In this document: positions 1-11,700 of the stretch, in pieces | Layout: every line of letters starts with the position of its first letter | Position numbering within the stretch: position 1 is the stretch's first letter | Assembly: GCA_014825775.1 (NCBI GenBank) | Contig: MVAQ01000023.1 | Location: forward strand, 1-64,000 | Length of the DNA: 64,000 nucleotides | Reading direction: 5' to 3' | Source: Krasilnikovozyma curviuscula | Lineage: Eukaryota; Basidiomycota; Tremellomycetes; Cystofilobasidiales; Mrakiaceae | The notes under the pieces: model-generated | Seen by the model: the letters and a program-made list of their open reading frames with translations, nothing else | What the model was told of the DNA's origin: nothing | Databases searched by the model: none | Made by a program: the position numbers and the translations under genes

Positions 1-21
1 CCACATCAGTTTCTCTACACA

Positions 22-2193
22 ATGGCTATTGAAATCAACCCTCAGCCTGCAGTGCATCAGGACGACAGCACCTACTTCCACTTCAACAAGCCCATCAGGT
101 CGGTGGCAGTAATCGGAGGAGGTCCATCAGGTGTGAGTCGCCATGTCCTCCCCCGGGCGGGTTTTGCAACCTAGCTTACAATTCTAGGCTTCTCATGCAT
201 TTTCTATCTCCCTTGACTTTCACAATCAGATCACCGCTGTCAAGCATCTCGCCGACGCAAACTTCAAAGTGCGCCTGTTCGAACGGCAGTCGTCGGCAGG
301 GGGCATCTGGACATTCAACGCAGATGTTCCTTTACCATCGACCTTCCCTACCCCGCCTCCCTCTAGAGGAGATTTCACACCAGAGCTACCAGAGGAAGAG
401 GTCACGCATGCGCCGAAGACAAGGACGAGGGCGGACCCGAAGCGGGAGGTACAGAGGGAGTTCAACCCTCCTAACCCCGTCTACTGGAATCTGGTCAACA
501 ATATACCTACACCTGCAATGGAGGTCAGCTTCTCCTCTCTCTCTCTCTCTTAGTATAGAGGTAGTTCGCTGACATCCTCACTGAAACGGTTTGTTTTCGT
601 GCGCCACTGTATGTGTATACAGTTCAAAGACTTCCCCTGGCCACCAAATACAGACTGGTACCTTCCCCATACAGCATTCGCTTCGTATGTCCAACGGTAC
701 GCTGAACACTTCGATCTCAACGCCCATGCGTCGTTCAATACGCGCGTTGAGAACGTTCGCAAGCTCGACAGCGACCAAGGGGGATGGCGACTGACGCTGA
801 GGAAGCTCGAGGCTGTCAGTGAGGACAGGGAGGAGGTTAGGGAGACATTCTGGACTGAGGTGAGTGTTGCTTAAGCCCCTCGTGTGTATTACCAGTCGAC
901 CGATTGACTCTAATTCAAGTCTTGTTGATGCGTGGTTGGCCATAAAACCAGGACTTCGATGCCGTCGTTGTCGCCTCGGGACACTACGGCGCACCATTTA
1001 TCCCTGCGATTGAAGGCCAGGAAGAATGGGCTCTTAGGTGGCCCGAGTGGGTGTTCCACTCACGAGCGTACCGCAAGCCAGAGACGTACCAGGACAAGGT
1101 ATGGATTGCCCGATCGACAACCTTCGCGGTGACCCTGAGTGACCTGACATTATTTGGGTTTCTCAGACTGTCCTACTCATTGGCACGGGAACCAGCGGTG
1201 TCGACATCGCTATTGATCTTTCGTTCGTCTCTTCCCTATCCCCCTCTCTAACGCGAGAACTGCCCAGAATCTAACCCCACCCTCTCGCGTCCCTCTGTCT
1301 CCTAGACCATTCGCAGCGAAGGTTTACCAGGTCACGAGAGACCAGATCGTCGGTCCAGAAGACTACATGCAGTTCCGCTCCAAGCAGACGGGCCTACTCC
1401 CCAGTAATGGGGAGCTGATTCCTGAAATACGTAGATTCTTACCTCCTCTGGATGATGAAGGGATTGAGAAGGGTCGAATTGAGCTGACGGATGGGAGAAT
1501 CATTACGGGCGTGGACGCGGTCATCTTCTCCACTGGGTGAGTTCCTACTTTCGATTGATACATCGCTCTTTTTCCATACAATCAAGGTCGCTGACATTGA
1601 ACATTTAATTTCCTTGTCATCATGGTTGCAGATTTCAATACTCTTTCCCTTTCCTTCCAGATTTCCACCACGACCTCGGCACGCCCCAGACATCGACCCA
1701 CCAGCACCCGTCGAGCGTTCTCATTACGAACGGCGCGGGCATTCACAACGTGTACCGCGACGTTTTCTACATCCCTGACCCAACGCTCACCTTCCTAGGC
1801 CTCTCGATCAACACGCCAACGTTCTCCTTCTTCGAGTTCCAGAGCCTGGCCATCGCGCGAGTCTTTTCAGGCCACGCTCGCTTGCCAGGTCTAACAGTGA
1901 GGAAGGACGAGTACGTAAAGCGGCTGGAGGAGCGTGGAGGTGTGAAATGGGTCCATTTTCTGGGAGGACGACACATGCAATGGGTCAATGACACCGTCGA
2001 GTGGATCAACAACGAGGCAGAGATCTTTGGGGTCAAGAAGATCACAGGCTATTCGGAGCTGCAGCAGAAGATTGGACCAAAAGTGCCGGAGCTCGTGTGG
2101 AAGAAATACCAACTGGGAGCCAAGGCAGTCAATGAATATGCGAGGACGTTGTTCCGGGGAGAGGAGGCGCCGGCCAAGGCGGTAGAAGCTTAG
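22..2193 (+). CDS. Flavin-containing monooxygenase (FMO-like), 7 exons
   Basis: Predicted FAD/NADPH-dependent monooxygenase that oxygenates small nucleophilic or carbonyl substrates; the substrate cannot be told from sequence. Exons at 22-132, 230-523, 623-859, 952-1098, 1167-1222, 1306-1536 and 1632-2193 join in frame to about 545 residues. The N-terminus has the FAD-binding dinucleotide fold VAVIGGGPSG, followed by FERQSSAGGIW. A second nucleotide-binding fold, LLIGTGTSGVD, fits NADPH. The late motif FSTGFQYSFPFLP matches the FATGY-type motif of FMOs and N-hydroxylating enzymes. The start ATG at 22 sits just before the FAD fold, so the protein looks nearly full length. No signal peptide is seen. 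The next gene lies 570 bp downstream on the same strand. Family assignment is firm; physiological role unknown. Confidence 0.9.
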
Positions 2194-2763
2194 GAAAACA
2201 AAGGGGTTGTAGAATCTAGAAACTTTGCACTGTATATCGCTTTTTCTAGGAATGGCAGCCATGGCGGCAAGTTGTCTTCTGGTTTTTGATTCCAACTGTT
2301 GCAAATTTGAACTCGACATCTCATCGCGCGCCAGCTCTGCCAGTCGTTCTCAGTATTTCCAGCATTTCTTAAGCTGACGAGTATGGCCAGTACTCATGTT
2401 TTAACATACATATCAAGAAAGATGATGGGATATAATAAAAAAAACAAGATGTGATCAACAAATGATCTGCAACATGCCCTATTGCCGCCGAACCGGTTGT
2501 TTGCTTTTTAAAATCTATCTTTGGCCTCCAACTTCAATTTCTTTCTCCTGCATCGCTTTCACCTTGCGGTTTCGTATCTTTCTCTTTCAAGCTATATAAG
2601 GTAGCGTCACTCCTGCATCAAGACTTCATTCAGCTTCCTCAACCCCAGTAATTACAAAGGCGAGCATTTCGATTTTGTTGATCGCTGTCTTTAGGGGCAG
2701 CTCCTGACTCTCTGTCCTGGTACACCTTAGTCTATCAGTTCATTGCAGTATTCTGATCCAGAA
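2194..2763 (+). promoter_or_regulatory. Intergenic promoter of the Ser-rich protein gene, with TATA box
   Basis: The interval holds the 3' end of the monooxygenase transcript and the promoter of the next gene. A good TATA element (TATATAAG) lies at 2593-2600, about 165 bp before the ATG at 2764. The leader between them is rich in C and T, as is common in fungal promoters. No coding sequence is supported here. Confidence 0.5.
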
Positions 2764-3909
2764 ATGTCGCCTTCCATCAGTAAAGACGTGAGTTTGCCGT
2801 TTCATCAGGCTTGTTTACTTGCTTGGCACAGCCTCCTTTTTTTAGCCCTCGCGACGAATGCAAAGTCGTGACTGACACCCCTCACCTCCTTCTGCTGTTC
2901 GGGAAAACAGAGGAACGAGCTGGTCCTATCCAAGAGAAAAGGCAGCTCTGCTAGCCATGCATCCAGCGGTGGGAAATCAAGTAGCGGTGGGAAATCAAGC
3001 AGCGGTGGCTCGTCGTCCAGTTCTGGCAGCAAGGGCAGCTCCAGCAGTAGTGGGAAGTCCAGCAGCTCTTCGGGAGCTACTGGTAAAACCATTCAAACCA
3101 CTACCTCCTCTGGTAAAACGACGTCAGGAAATTCAGCAACTGCAGCAAAGTCCATCCTCTCTTCACCGAAATACCAACCTTACACGTCGTCCAAGTATAA
3201 GTCCAACCCCTCGTCTTACTCCTACCCATACATCTACTCTTCAAGAGGAAGCTACCTGGTGAACTCCGCGTCTTACTACCCTATTTGGGTATATCCAGCG
3301 TATGCGGGATGGGATGGAATCGTAACTATTCTTCTCACCTTTTGACACAATCACTGAAGAAAAAGGGGCTTACCGCCTCGTTGTTTCACAGTGCGCCTAT
3401 CCTTATCACCAACCATACTGCTTCCAGTACCCCTCCCAGTGCAACGGTTCTACCCCTACGAACGCGCCGACAAATTCGACCAGCGCGCTGAATGGGACCT
3501 TGTTTTCCCTTCCCGTCAACGTCACCATCGGCACTAACGACATCTATCTCGTCACGGGTACCCTTGGTGGTCAGCTACAGCTCAACAATGACAACGGGAA
3601 CATCAGCGCTGTCTGCCAGTTGTTGAGTAACGGGACCAGCGTCACTTTGATGTCGAATGTCAACTGGTGAGTGATCCCTTCTTTATGGTATCTATTCATC
3701 TCCTTCGGAGTTGTTTCTCATCACCAGCCCACTTCTTCAGGACGTCATCCGACATCTGCTCTTCACTGAACGACTACAACGCTTCGGCCAGTCCCAACTC
3801 AACGTATGGCGCGTTCATGTTGCTTCAGAGCAGCAGTCTCCACTTGAAGCCGAATGGATTCGGAGTAATCCTACTGTTGATGTGCCTCCTTGTGCTGTTC
3901 CTTGTTTAG
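2764..3909 (+). CDS. Ser/Gly-rich putative surface protein with C-terminal hydrophobic anchor
   Basis: Not a family I recognise. In the main model exons start at 2764 (MSPSISKD), then 2911, about 3392 and about 3742, all joining in frame. A Ser/Gly/Lys-rich repeat region (GGKSSSGGKSS-type units) is followed by a Tyr/Ser/Pro stretch, a Cys-containing domain with several N-x-S/T sequons, and a C-terminal hydrophobic segment (VILLLMCLLVLFLV) ending directly at the stop. This end is what a GPI-anchor signal or tail anchor looks like. With the canonical first intron (2788-2910, GTGAGT donor) the protein lacks a signal peptide. A competing 48-nt intron (2865-2912) would add one (see findings). Glycosylated cell-wall or plasma-membrane protein is inference. 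Confidence 0.7.
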
Positions 3910-4176
3910 GCGTAGTTTAGAAAGGTCAGGTACGCACTATGGTGTGGGTCTGTGTCTGCATCAAACCTACCCCTCAGGGTGTTGCCCACGCACGCAGTAG
4001 TATCTCTAGTTTCTTCAGTGTTGGCAGTTTCTTGATGATGTATCATGAACTTAAGACAGAGATTTTCGAAACTCCGCCGTCACTCTTGCTCGCGAGACGA
4101 GATGGCAAGACGGTCGTTGACATACATGCGAAATGTATCGCTCCTCTACCTCTTACTCTTTACAGTGTTCAACTCT

Positions 4177-5310
4177 TTACTTGGCTTCAGCATCTTCGAG
4201 CTCTGGCATCTCATCCTCGTCATCATCCTCGTCGTCGTCTCCGCCAGAGAAATCTGGCATACCCCCGGCACCACCGCCTTGTTGCATCTGAGCCATGAGC
4301 TTTTCGATGTCCTTGAGTTGGAAAAGGAAGACATCAAAGTAAGCGATTAAGTCGGCGATCAGGACATTGCAGACGAAGAGATACTCGCCATGCCCCCCGC
4401 GCCACCTCCCATTCCACCCATTCCTCCCATCATCGAAGCAAAGTCCTAAAGAAAATAGCAGGCCGAAGATATCAGGAAGGGCGCCTTTTAAATGAGACAA
4501 CAATCAAAGACTCACCATTCCACCGGCACCACCACCCATACCACCCATACCTCCCATACCTCCCATACCACCCATTCCTGGCATGCCGCCCATACCGCCC
4601 ATACCACCCATACCTCCATCTTCATAAGCGCTCTCGTCAACTTTTTCTTCGCCGTCCTGCTCGTCTTCGTCGACCCATTTGGAGAAGTCGGTCTTGATCC
4701 ACTGAGTCTTCACTTTTTCCTTGGTGATTCTAGGCCAGTACTCGAGACCAAGGTCGGCCTTGTACAGAATCAAGGAGAGGGATCGAGAGGTAAGCGACTT
4801 CTTCGTGGAGGCAGAGGTAATGGGCTTGTAGAGATCGAGTTTGAATTCGTAGGATTTTGTGGTTGGGCTTAAGCGTGAAAGAGGAGGAGTCAGAGACAGA
4901 TGTGCTAAGGTTGACTTAGAAGGGAATGGGCTTACACTCCAGCTTCAGCTGAGAAAGAAATCGAGTTCTCCGTTATGTCAAGCTTTGGCTCTCCGACAAT
5001 GTTTGGAAGATTGACGGTGAAGCTGGGATGATTAAGAGAAAAAGTCAGTCGAAGCCATGTTAACCACCCGATTATTCAAACGAAGAACTCACTAGATGAG
5101 GTTCTATCATGCGCAGGGGTTTAGATGAGGATAGCGAAAAAAGTGGGGGAATCAGTCTTCTCTGTCTAGATCATTCTATCATCACTTTTTTCGAGCTGAA
5201 TGACACTCGAGCGATGGGGGACACCGTAGAGACTCCAAACTGACCTTATCAGCTTCAGTCTCTGAAGACCTTTGAGCCCAGATGATTTCAGGATGAGAAG
5301 CAGCAGACAT
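4177..5310 (-). CDS. SBA1: Hsp90 co-chaperone p23 (Sba1/Wos2), 6 exons
   Basis: p23 binds the ATP-bound N-terminal domains of Hsp90, slows ATP hydrolysis and stabilises client complexes in cytosol and nucleus. The protein starts with HPEIIWAQRSS, the hallmark opening of the CS domain, and carries the p23 signature WPRITKEK near residue 110. A Gly/Met-rich tract (repeated GGM) and an acidic tail (EDDDEDEMPE) follow. Exons, 5' to 3' on this strand: 5310-5245, 5103-5093 (only 11 nt), 5022-4936, 4867-4516, 4445-4389 and 4311-4177. They give 235 residues, close to the yeast protein (216). The last intron (4388-4312) must use a GC donor (GCGAGT) to keep the frame. The gene is divergent from an orphan gene 266 bp away. 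I saw no clear heat-shock element between them. Confidence 0.93.
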
Positions 5311-5576
5311 TTTTGAGTGATTCTAATCGGATTTTTTCCACGACGCACCGCAAAGGCAACGGTTTGGGAGTAGGATGGTCAGCAACCTGATCTATTTCTC
5401 ATTGCATCAGGCTCAGACACGACTCACAGATGCAGTGAAGATATTAGATATATCTACCAAGAAAACAAGAAATCAGAGTTTTGAAGGAAAGAGGCAGCTT
5501 CGAGATTTCCTGCTGATGATGAGGCAGCGCTCTATGGCTGTGGCGACTCGACCTTGCGCGCCCGCAGAGAAGTCGA
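5311..5576. promoter_or_regulatory. Divergent promoter between p23 and the Q/S/P-rich gene
   Basis: These 266 bp separate the start codons of two genes read away from each other. An upstream ATG at 5375 opens an overlapping frame that runs into the downstream gene in a different frame. It may act as a translation-limiting uORF if transcription starts upstream of it. Confidence 0.5.
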
Positions 5577-6954
5577 ATGAGGTTCCTACTCGAACAAGCA
5601 ATGGAATCTTCCTTCGAGAAGATGTTTGTCAGCAGAAAGAGGCTGCGATCTTCCTCTCCCCCTGCACCTTCTTCACCCTTGGACCATCTTCAGAAAAGGA
5701 GGAAAAACGCACCACCCACCCAGCAGCAGGCAGCACCGACGTCTGGGGCATTCTCTTCACCAGCTCAGTCGTTCCCCTTGCACGAAACCAGCATCAATAC
5801 ATACAAAAGTAGTTCGGGTACTGGATCCAGCCCTTTCAGTGGATCAGTAGAGTTCAACGGAGGAGGTTGGCAAGCGTCTCAGTGGCCGACGCCTCGAAAT
5901 GCTGGAACTGGAGGACCAAGCGTCTGTCAGCATCCCCCAAACCAGCCTCAGTACCCAAATGGCTCTCAGAATACGTATCATATTGAAAGTAGCTCTGCTG
6001 GTAACAGTAGATGGGCGAACGGGACCAGATATCAGCAGCAGCAGCATCATCCAACAAGCTCGACTTCGTCATTTCCAATGCAGCAGACTTTCCAACATCA
6101 CCAACAAGAAACGTCGACATCAACAGCACATTACTCTCAGCATGATACCCATCATCCTTTGGTAACTCCCTTCCGTCCATCTGAATCACAACTAGGGCAG
6201 CCGCAACACCTCCGGCGGCATGACACAGTCCCCTCGACAACGACAACGGATAAACCAGACCAAAAGGAAAAGAGAACAAGAGGAGTAGGCAGGAATGGAG
6301 ATGGTACCTTCAAACGAGCTGAGTGGATGGATGATTCGAGTCCCTGGCCTGTCGTTGATCATGCCGGCACTCAAAGGGAAGAGACAACACCCTTCGCTTC
6401 AACTTCCAACGCTTTCGCCAGCACGATACCCTCCGCCATGAAAATGGTAACAACATCAACAATAGACAATCCTCCAGTGTTCAGCGCAATGAAGGGCGAG
6501 TCAATGGACCCCTTACTGAACTATCAGTCGCCGATGAACCCAAGTCCATACGCGGAAATGAACCATCTGCTTCGCACCCTCGTAAGTCTATCATCGTTGC
6601 CTTTTAATAAGTGTCATAGCAATTACTGAACACTGGTCTTTGCGGTCGCAGCACCGTCCACTTCCACCGCCGCCGTCTTCGTCGCCTCAAGCATCTGAAC
6701 GTGACCTGTCTCCACCACCTCCAATGTCTTTACTCAACATCACTCCATCATCATCGTCTATCTTCTCACAAAATCTCCACCACCAGCAGCCCGCGTATCC
6801 ACAACCGCCTGCGATATCGGCGACAACAAGCCCCTATGAAGCCACTAATCGGATGCTGGGCAACCTCGTGCTATCACGAAGGAGACAAGCAGGTCTATGG
6901 GTGGACGAGGACAGGAGATGGGAAGAGTCCTCGGAAGAAGAGTTTGATGGTTGA
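5577..6954 (+). CDS. Uncharacterised Gln/Ser/Pro-rich protein, 2 exons
   Basis: No family recognised. Exon 1 runs from the ATG at 5577 to about 6580, where a GTAAGT donor follows LLRTL. Exon 2 starts at about 6652 after a CAG acceptor with PLPPPPSSSPQ and ends at 6954. The protein is about 435 residues, mostly low complexity: Gln/His tracts, Ser runs, polar linkers and a basic patch (KRTRGVGR). The end is different: an ordered-looking stretch (RMLGNLVLSRRRQAGLW) followed by an acidic end (EESSEEEFDG) may be a conserved helix and the functional core. The composition resembles nuclear or RNA-associated regulatory proteins, but this is only compositional. The true start could lie downstream at one of several in-frame Met codons. 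Confidence 0.6.
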
Positions 6955-7717
6955 TCTGATGATTCACCATCTTCGTTTAAGGAAAGTCCTTGACGAAGTG
7001 TTCTTCAGAGTCTATCTTTGATGCGTGGCCTATCCCAACAATAGGCTCGCTCGTCCGTAAGCTCGTAACACCTACAACAGCATTTTTATTTTTATTTCTT
7101 TGATTGCATTCGTTCCCACTTGTAGATATCCTTCCACTCTTCCTCCTCTCCTTACTTGTCACTTTTGTTGCGCCTCGTTTTGCATTCTTACATTTAGTCA
7201 TCCCCCACCGGCATTTTAACACTAACTCTAATTGTTTATAACCTCATTATCATCTTACTGTATTGCCCTACGAGCCGCTTGCGTCGCAGTGTTACACTAT
7301 CAAGGATTGCGCTTGATGCAAATTCTTCGGAGCATTAAGAATGCCTCAAGGAAGGAGATTAAGGTGCTTAGAGTTTATACAACAGACTTATGATACGATA
7401 TGGTCGGAGCGATGACGGAAACACTTAGTGGGCACGAGAGGATAAGTCCGCTGCCTTATTGACAAGTGAAATGAGCTAACTCTACAGTGGGGGCAGGTTG
7501 GAAGATGTCCAAGAACTCGTTGAACCCTCTTTGTGGGTGGAATAGAGGCTGACCTGCGGGAATGTCGGCTACTGTGGAAGAGGCCAGACAGACATAAGCA
7601 CAACGTCCGTACCATCTCGATATACTTTACAATTCCTAGCTTCTCATCTTTCTTAACCGAAAGATATTGATTGAGACAACGTACTGTGTGTAGGCTCCGT
7701 TTCTTGAGTCGTGCTTC
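6955..7717. other. Convergent intergenic region, no gene seen
   Basis: The interval between two converging genes should hold both 3' UTRs. Small frames on either strand have no family resemblance or consistent splice structure. Confidence 0.5.
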
Positions 7718-8462
7718 TCAATCCTTCTCAGCTTTCTTTCTTCCCGTTGCCGTTGCGTTGGTAGCCTCATTGTCTGCACTACCGCTCTTACAAGCGATAA
7801 TTTTGAGCTTATCTGAAGATATCGTTTCACCTCTGCGGTACGTGTACGATGCAAGCGATAAGACAAGAAGAATAGGGAGGGTTAAAAGGTTAGTCAGAAT
7901 TACGAGCTCAGCACTGAAATCCTCCTTCGTTGAACCCATCCATCTCATGAACCATACCACAACATCCAGGCAGAAAAAAAAGAAACTGGACTGACCCACT
8001 TCCACTGTTTCCCACCGTCTCGATCTTCATGGTGCCCTTCTTTACAATGAACGTCCACACGTCGTCACAGAGCCTGTAGGTATGCAAGTGACCTTTGATT
8101 GTCGTTTTGCTCTTTACTTGATTGGCAATAGTTTCAGCTAGTGACTTGTCAAACTATTGAGATGAGACCCCATATTGAAGGAAGGGCCTAGTCAGAAGAG
8201 GCAACCAGCGTTTGCGAAGGGGAAGTACGAAGGGCTTGCCTGGACAAGACACCTCATGGCCAGCTGAGGTGTAATATCACCCGACTGAATTAGCTCGTCC
8301 AACGCATCAGTCAAAGCAACTCCAATTCTGTCGTCGGTAAGGGAAAAGGTTGAAGGATGGTTCGGAGTCAGAATTTCACCTGCTCAATCCACCCAGGAAA
8401 TGGAAGAACACTCACGATGAACCTCTGTAGAACTCATAGAAGGATCCTGAAGAGCTAGCCAT
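7718..8462 (-). CDS. TOA2: TFIIA small (gamma) subunit
   Basis: The small TFIIA subunit pairs with the large subunit to stabilise TBP on the TATA box during RNA polymerase II initiation. Exon 1 (8462-8416) ends within YEFYRGSS; exon 2 (8327-8240) gives [18 protein letters not shown], the conserved helical bundle; exon 3 (8153-8000) gives [12 protein letters not shown] and then [14 protein letters not shown], the beta-barrel part. The last exon (7832-7718) encodes [13 protein letters not shown] and a polar tail. Intron 2 (8239-8154) needs a GC donor, CAG|GCAAGC, to read LVQ|FDKS. Between 8000 and 7832 a 10-nt exon at 7913-7904 would restore frame, but this joint is uncertain. Predicted length about 137 residues (human 109). 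It is divergent from SPT16, 286 bp away. Confidence 0.9.
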
Positions 8463-8748
8463 GATCAAGAACGTAGCAGCTAGAATAAGTTTGGGTGAAC
8501 TTGACCGCCTGGACTGATGGCGTTGGAGGGCACCGAGGGCAAGGGGCAGGCCAGAGCTGATGGCAAAATCAGCAATTTAGTTTGTACTTGCAACGCCCAT
8601 TGCATCAAACATTATTCTCCTTCTAATCAATGGAGGACACAGAACTGTAAGGCGCTTTTTCTTAGATTTTCCCCCCTCTTTCCCAGCTGGGCCATCACGC
8701 GTTCGCTGCAATAGTAGTGTCAACTGCAACTCCATCAAGCTCTTGAGG
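8463..8748. promoter_or_regulatory. Divergent promoter between TFIIA-gamma and SPT16
   Basis: These 286 bp separate the start codons of two general transcription factors read in opposite directions. A shared promoter is likely from the spacing alone. I see no strong TATA box. Confidence 0.5.
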
Positions 8749-11700
8749 ATGTCTGACGAGATCAAGCTAGACGTCCCCTCGTTCTTCCGTCGAGCTCAGT
8801 CTCTGTTGGATGCTTGGGAGAATGCGACACAGCATGAGGAGTACACCACTTTGGTCGGTGTCGACGCGGTCATTATTCTCGTGGGTGAGCCTGATGAGGA
8901 TCAGATGTACAGGAAGAGCACGGCTCTCCAGGTGAGTCTATTTCAGTTTGCAATGGTCTACAGAGAAGAGTACTCTCGTGAGCTGCCAGCTGTAGGCTGG
9001 ATTAGGTGGAACGAAATGTCCGTGGAATGAAAAACCAACCGTTGCAAGACGCTGCCGCCTCATTCGTTCCATAGTAGCTCTGTAAACCCTCTCCACAGGA
9101 CTAGAAGCTAATGCCCTCTCTGTGCCGTAGACTTGGTTGCTTGGTTACGAATTCCCCTCTACTCTTATGGTCTTCACCAAGAACAAAATCTCTTTCCTGT
9201 GTTCTTCCTCCAAAGGTACGTGTGCACTCTTTGTTCTTCCATTATCTGTGCTGAGAATGATCTCCCTGTGAGTGAAACTGACTGTGATGCTCAATTTCCT
9301 TGTCTTCTTGATTTAGCCAAAATTCTTGCCCAGCTCCAAGCTGACCACCCCACGCCCATCGAACTAGAGGTCCTTATCAAAAACAACAAGGACCCAGAAA
9401 CGCTTAGTTAGTATTTCAGCACTTTCCTTCTTCTTCAGGGCTTGCAGGCTTCTCGTCATTAGTCTGGCAGGATGATGGACTGACAACCTGACAACTTTTC
9501 GACTTCATTTCTTCCACGCGTGTCAATGCGAACGATACCTCTTTTCTTACGGATCGAACTCGTGCGATGATCTTTGCAACACATCTGTTCGTCAACGCGT
9601 AGAGCATGCTCCAAACCTTGTTGAAATGATTCAGGGATCCGGTGCTGGCCAGAGGATCGGTACGCTGCTGAAGGAAACCCACACAGGTAAAATGGTCGAT
9701 GAGTGGAAGAAAGCGTGAGTCTTTCTTTAGTAGACTTGCATGTCGACCCCTTCGCCTGGTCAATGTTAACCTCACTATTGCGCAAACTTTTTGACCAAAT
9801 CCCCATGTTAACTTCAACAGCGTCAAGGCTTCGACGAAGAAGTTCGATGAAGTTGATATTTCTCTGGCTATTGGGGGCGTAATGGCTCCGAAAGATGCAG
9901 AAGAACTCGTAAGTCTTTTCTCTCCCTGTGGATCGCCGAAATATAGGGAGAGCGCACTGCACAGATTGACACATCGACATTGCCTTCGCAGAAAATCATC
10001 GAAATGGGCTGCAAGCTGTCATCCACCATGATCAACAACTATTTCGTTGATAAAATGGTTTCTGCTATTGAGAACGGCAAAAAGATGACTCACGAAGGCG
10101 TAAGTTCACCAAACCCTCGCCTGGTCTTCACTTCTCGCACTGATCACGCTGTGCTTTTCAGTTCGCCAGCATGATTGAATCCAAGATCGGCAATGACACC
10201 AAGGGCCCGGATATCAAGAACGTCTGGTCGAAGAATCCAGAAGTTGCTGATACTGATTTCAGTACCGTCGACTTCGTATACACACCCATCATCCAGTCTG
10301 GAGGTGCGTACGATCTGAAGGCTAGTGCTGAGAGTGACGACCGTGATTTGGCAAGCAAAGGCGCTGTGCTTGTCAGTCTCGGTATCAGGTTAAAGAGTTA
10401 CTGCTCCAACATGGGCAGAACGTTCTTGATAGATCCTCAGAAAGTGAGCGAATTCCGAGGGTGCTTTCTTCTGTACCTCGTTAACTTATCCTTGGTTCTT
10501 TGCTTTTTCTTTTTCACGTTCAGTCTCAAGAGAAGAACTACTCCTTCCTCTTGGATGTCCAGAAATACGTGATTGAACTGCTGGTTCCTGGAGTTGTTAT
10601 CAAAGACATCACTGCTAAAGCTCAGGCTTACGTTCACGAGAACAGACCTGACTTAGACCAGTACTTCACTAAGTCACTTGGTTTCGGAGTAGGTTTCTTT
10701 TTCTCCTCGTAAATGTCACTCGTTTTGTACGTGGGCTAAGCAGTTGATGTTTCTCAGACCGGTATCGAATTCAGAGATGCTGCCTACGTGATCAACGCCA
10801 AAAACGGGCGTCAGGTGAAGGCTGGCATGGTTTTCTCCCTTAGCGTCTCTTTCGCTGCTCTTCCAGATCCTGTTAAGTCCTCAAAGACCTACTCCCTCCA
10901 AGTCATCGACACAGTCCGGGTCGGAGAGAGTGAAACCACCATTTTGACAAATGGCAGCAAAGCCAAGAACGATGTTGTCTTTTTCATGAACGGAGTAAGT
11001 ATAATACATCAAGTCTCATGCCTTTGGTCGTGCATGCTGACTTATCTACCATTCCTGACAGGATGAGGATGAGGAAAAGAAGTCGAAACCCAAAATTCCA
11101 TCGCCCAAGAAGGACAAAATCTCTGGCTATCAAGTTGGCAACAAAGTTCTCAGGGGAAAGACCCGAGGTGAAGACAAAGATATCGACGAATCAGCTCAGA
11201 AGAGGATGAAGGACCACCAGAAAGAACTTCACGAACAGAGACAAGAAAAGGGACTAGAGAAGTACGCAGAAGAAGGTGGTGACGGCGAGGAAGACAAGTC
11301 GAAGCAGATCAAGAAGTTTGAGAGTTACAAGAGAGAAGACCAGCTTCCTCGTGAAATCGCCAAACGAAAAGTCAGGATATCTTCCCTCACCCAGTTGCTT
11401 CCTTCTTCGCTTTACTAACTCGTTGCGTCATGCTCAATTTAGATCTTCATCGACGAAGCTCGCCAAACCCTGATTCTTCCCATCAACGGCTTCGCGGCTC
11501 CTTTCCACGTCAACACCATCAAGAACGCTACGAAAAGCGACGAAGGAGAATACACTGTCCTGAGAATTAATTTCCAATCTCCCGGTCAAATCACTGGTAA
11601 AAAGGAAGACACTCCATTTGAAGATCCAAATGCGTCTTTCATCCGAAGTGTCGTTTTCCGTTCTGCAGAACACAACCACATTGCCAACGTGTGTGACCAA

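Noticed and set aside
4492..4872. Plus-strand frame with Thr/His repeats
   Set aside because: It is the mirror of the Gly/Met repeat of p23 on the other strand.
7388..7615. Cys/His/Ser-rich 75-codon minus frame
   Set aside because: It lies in the presumed 3' region of the TFIIA gamma gene, with no metal-binding spacing and no splice link.
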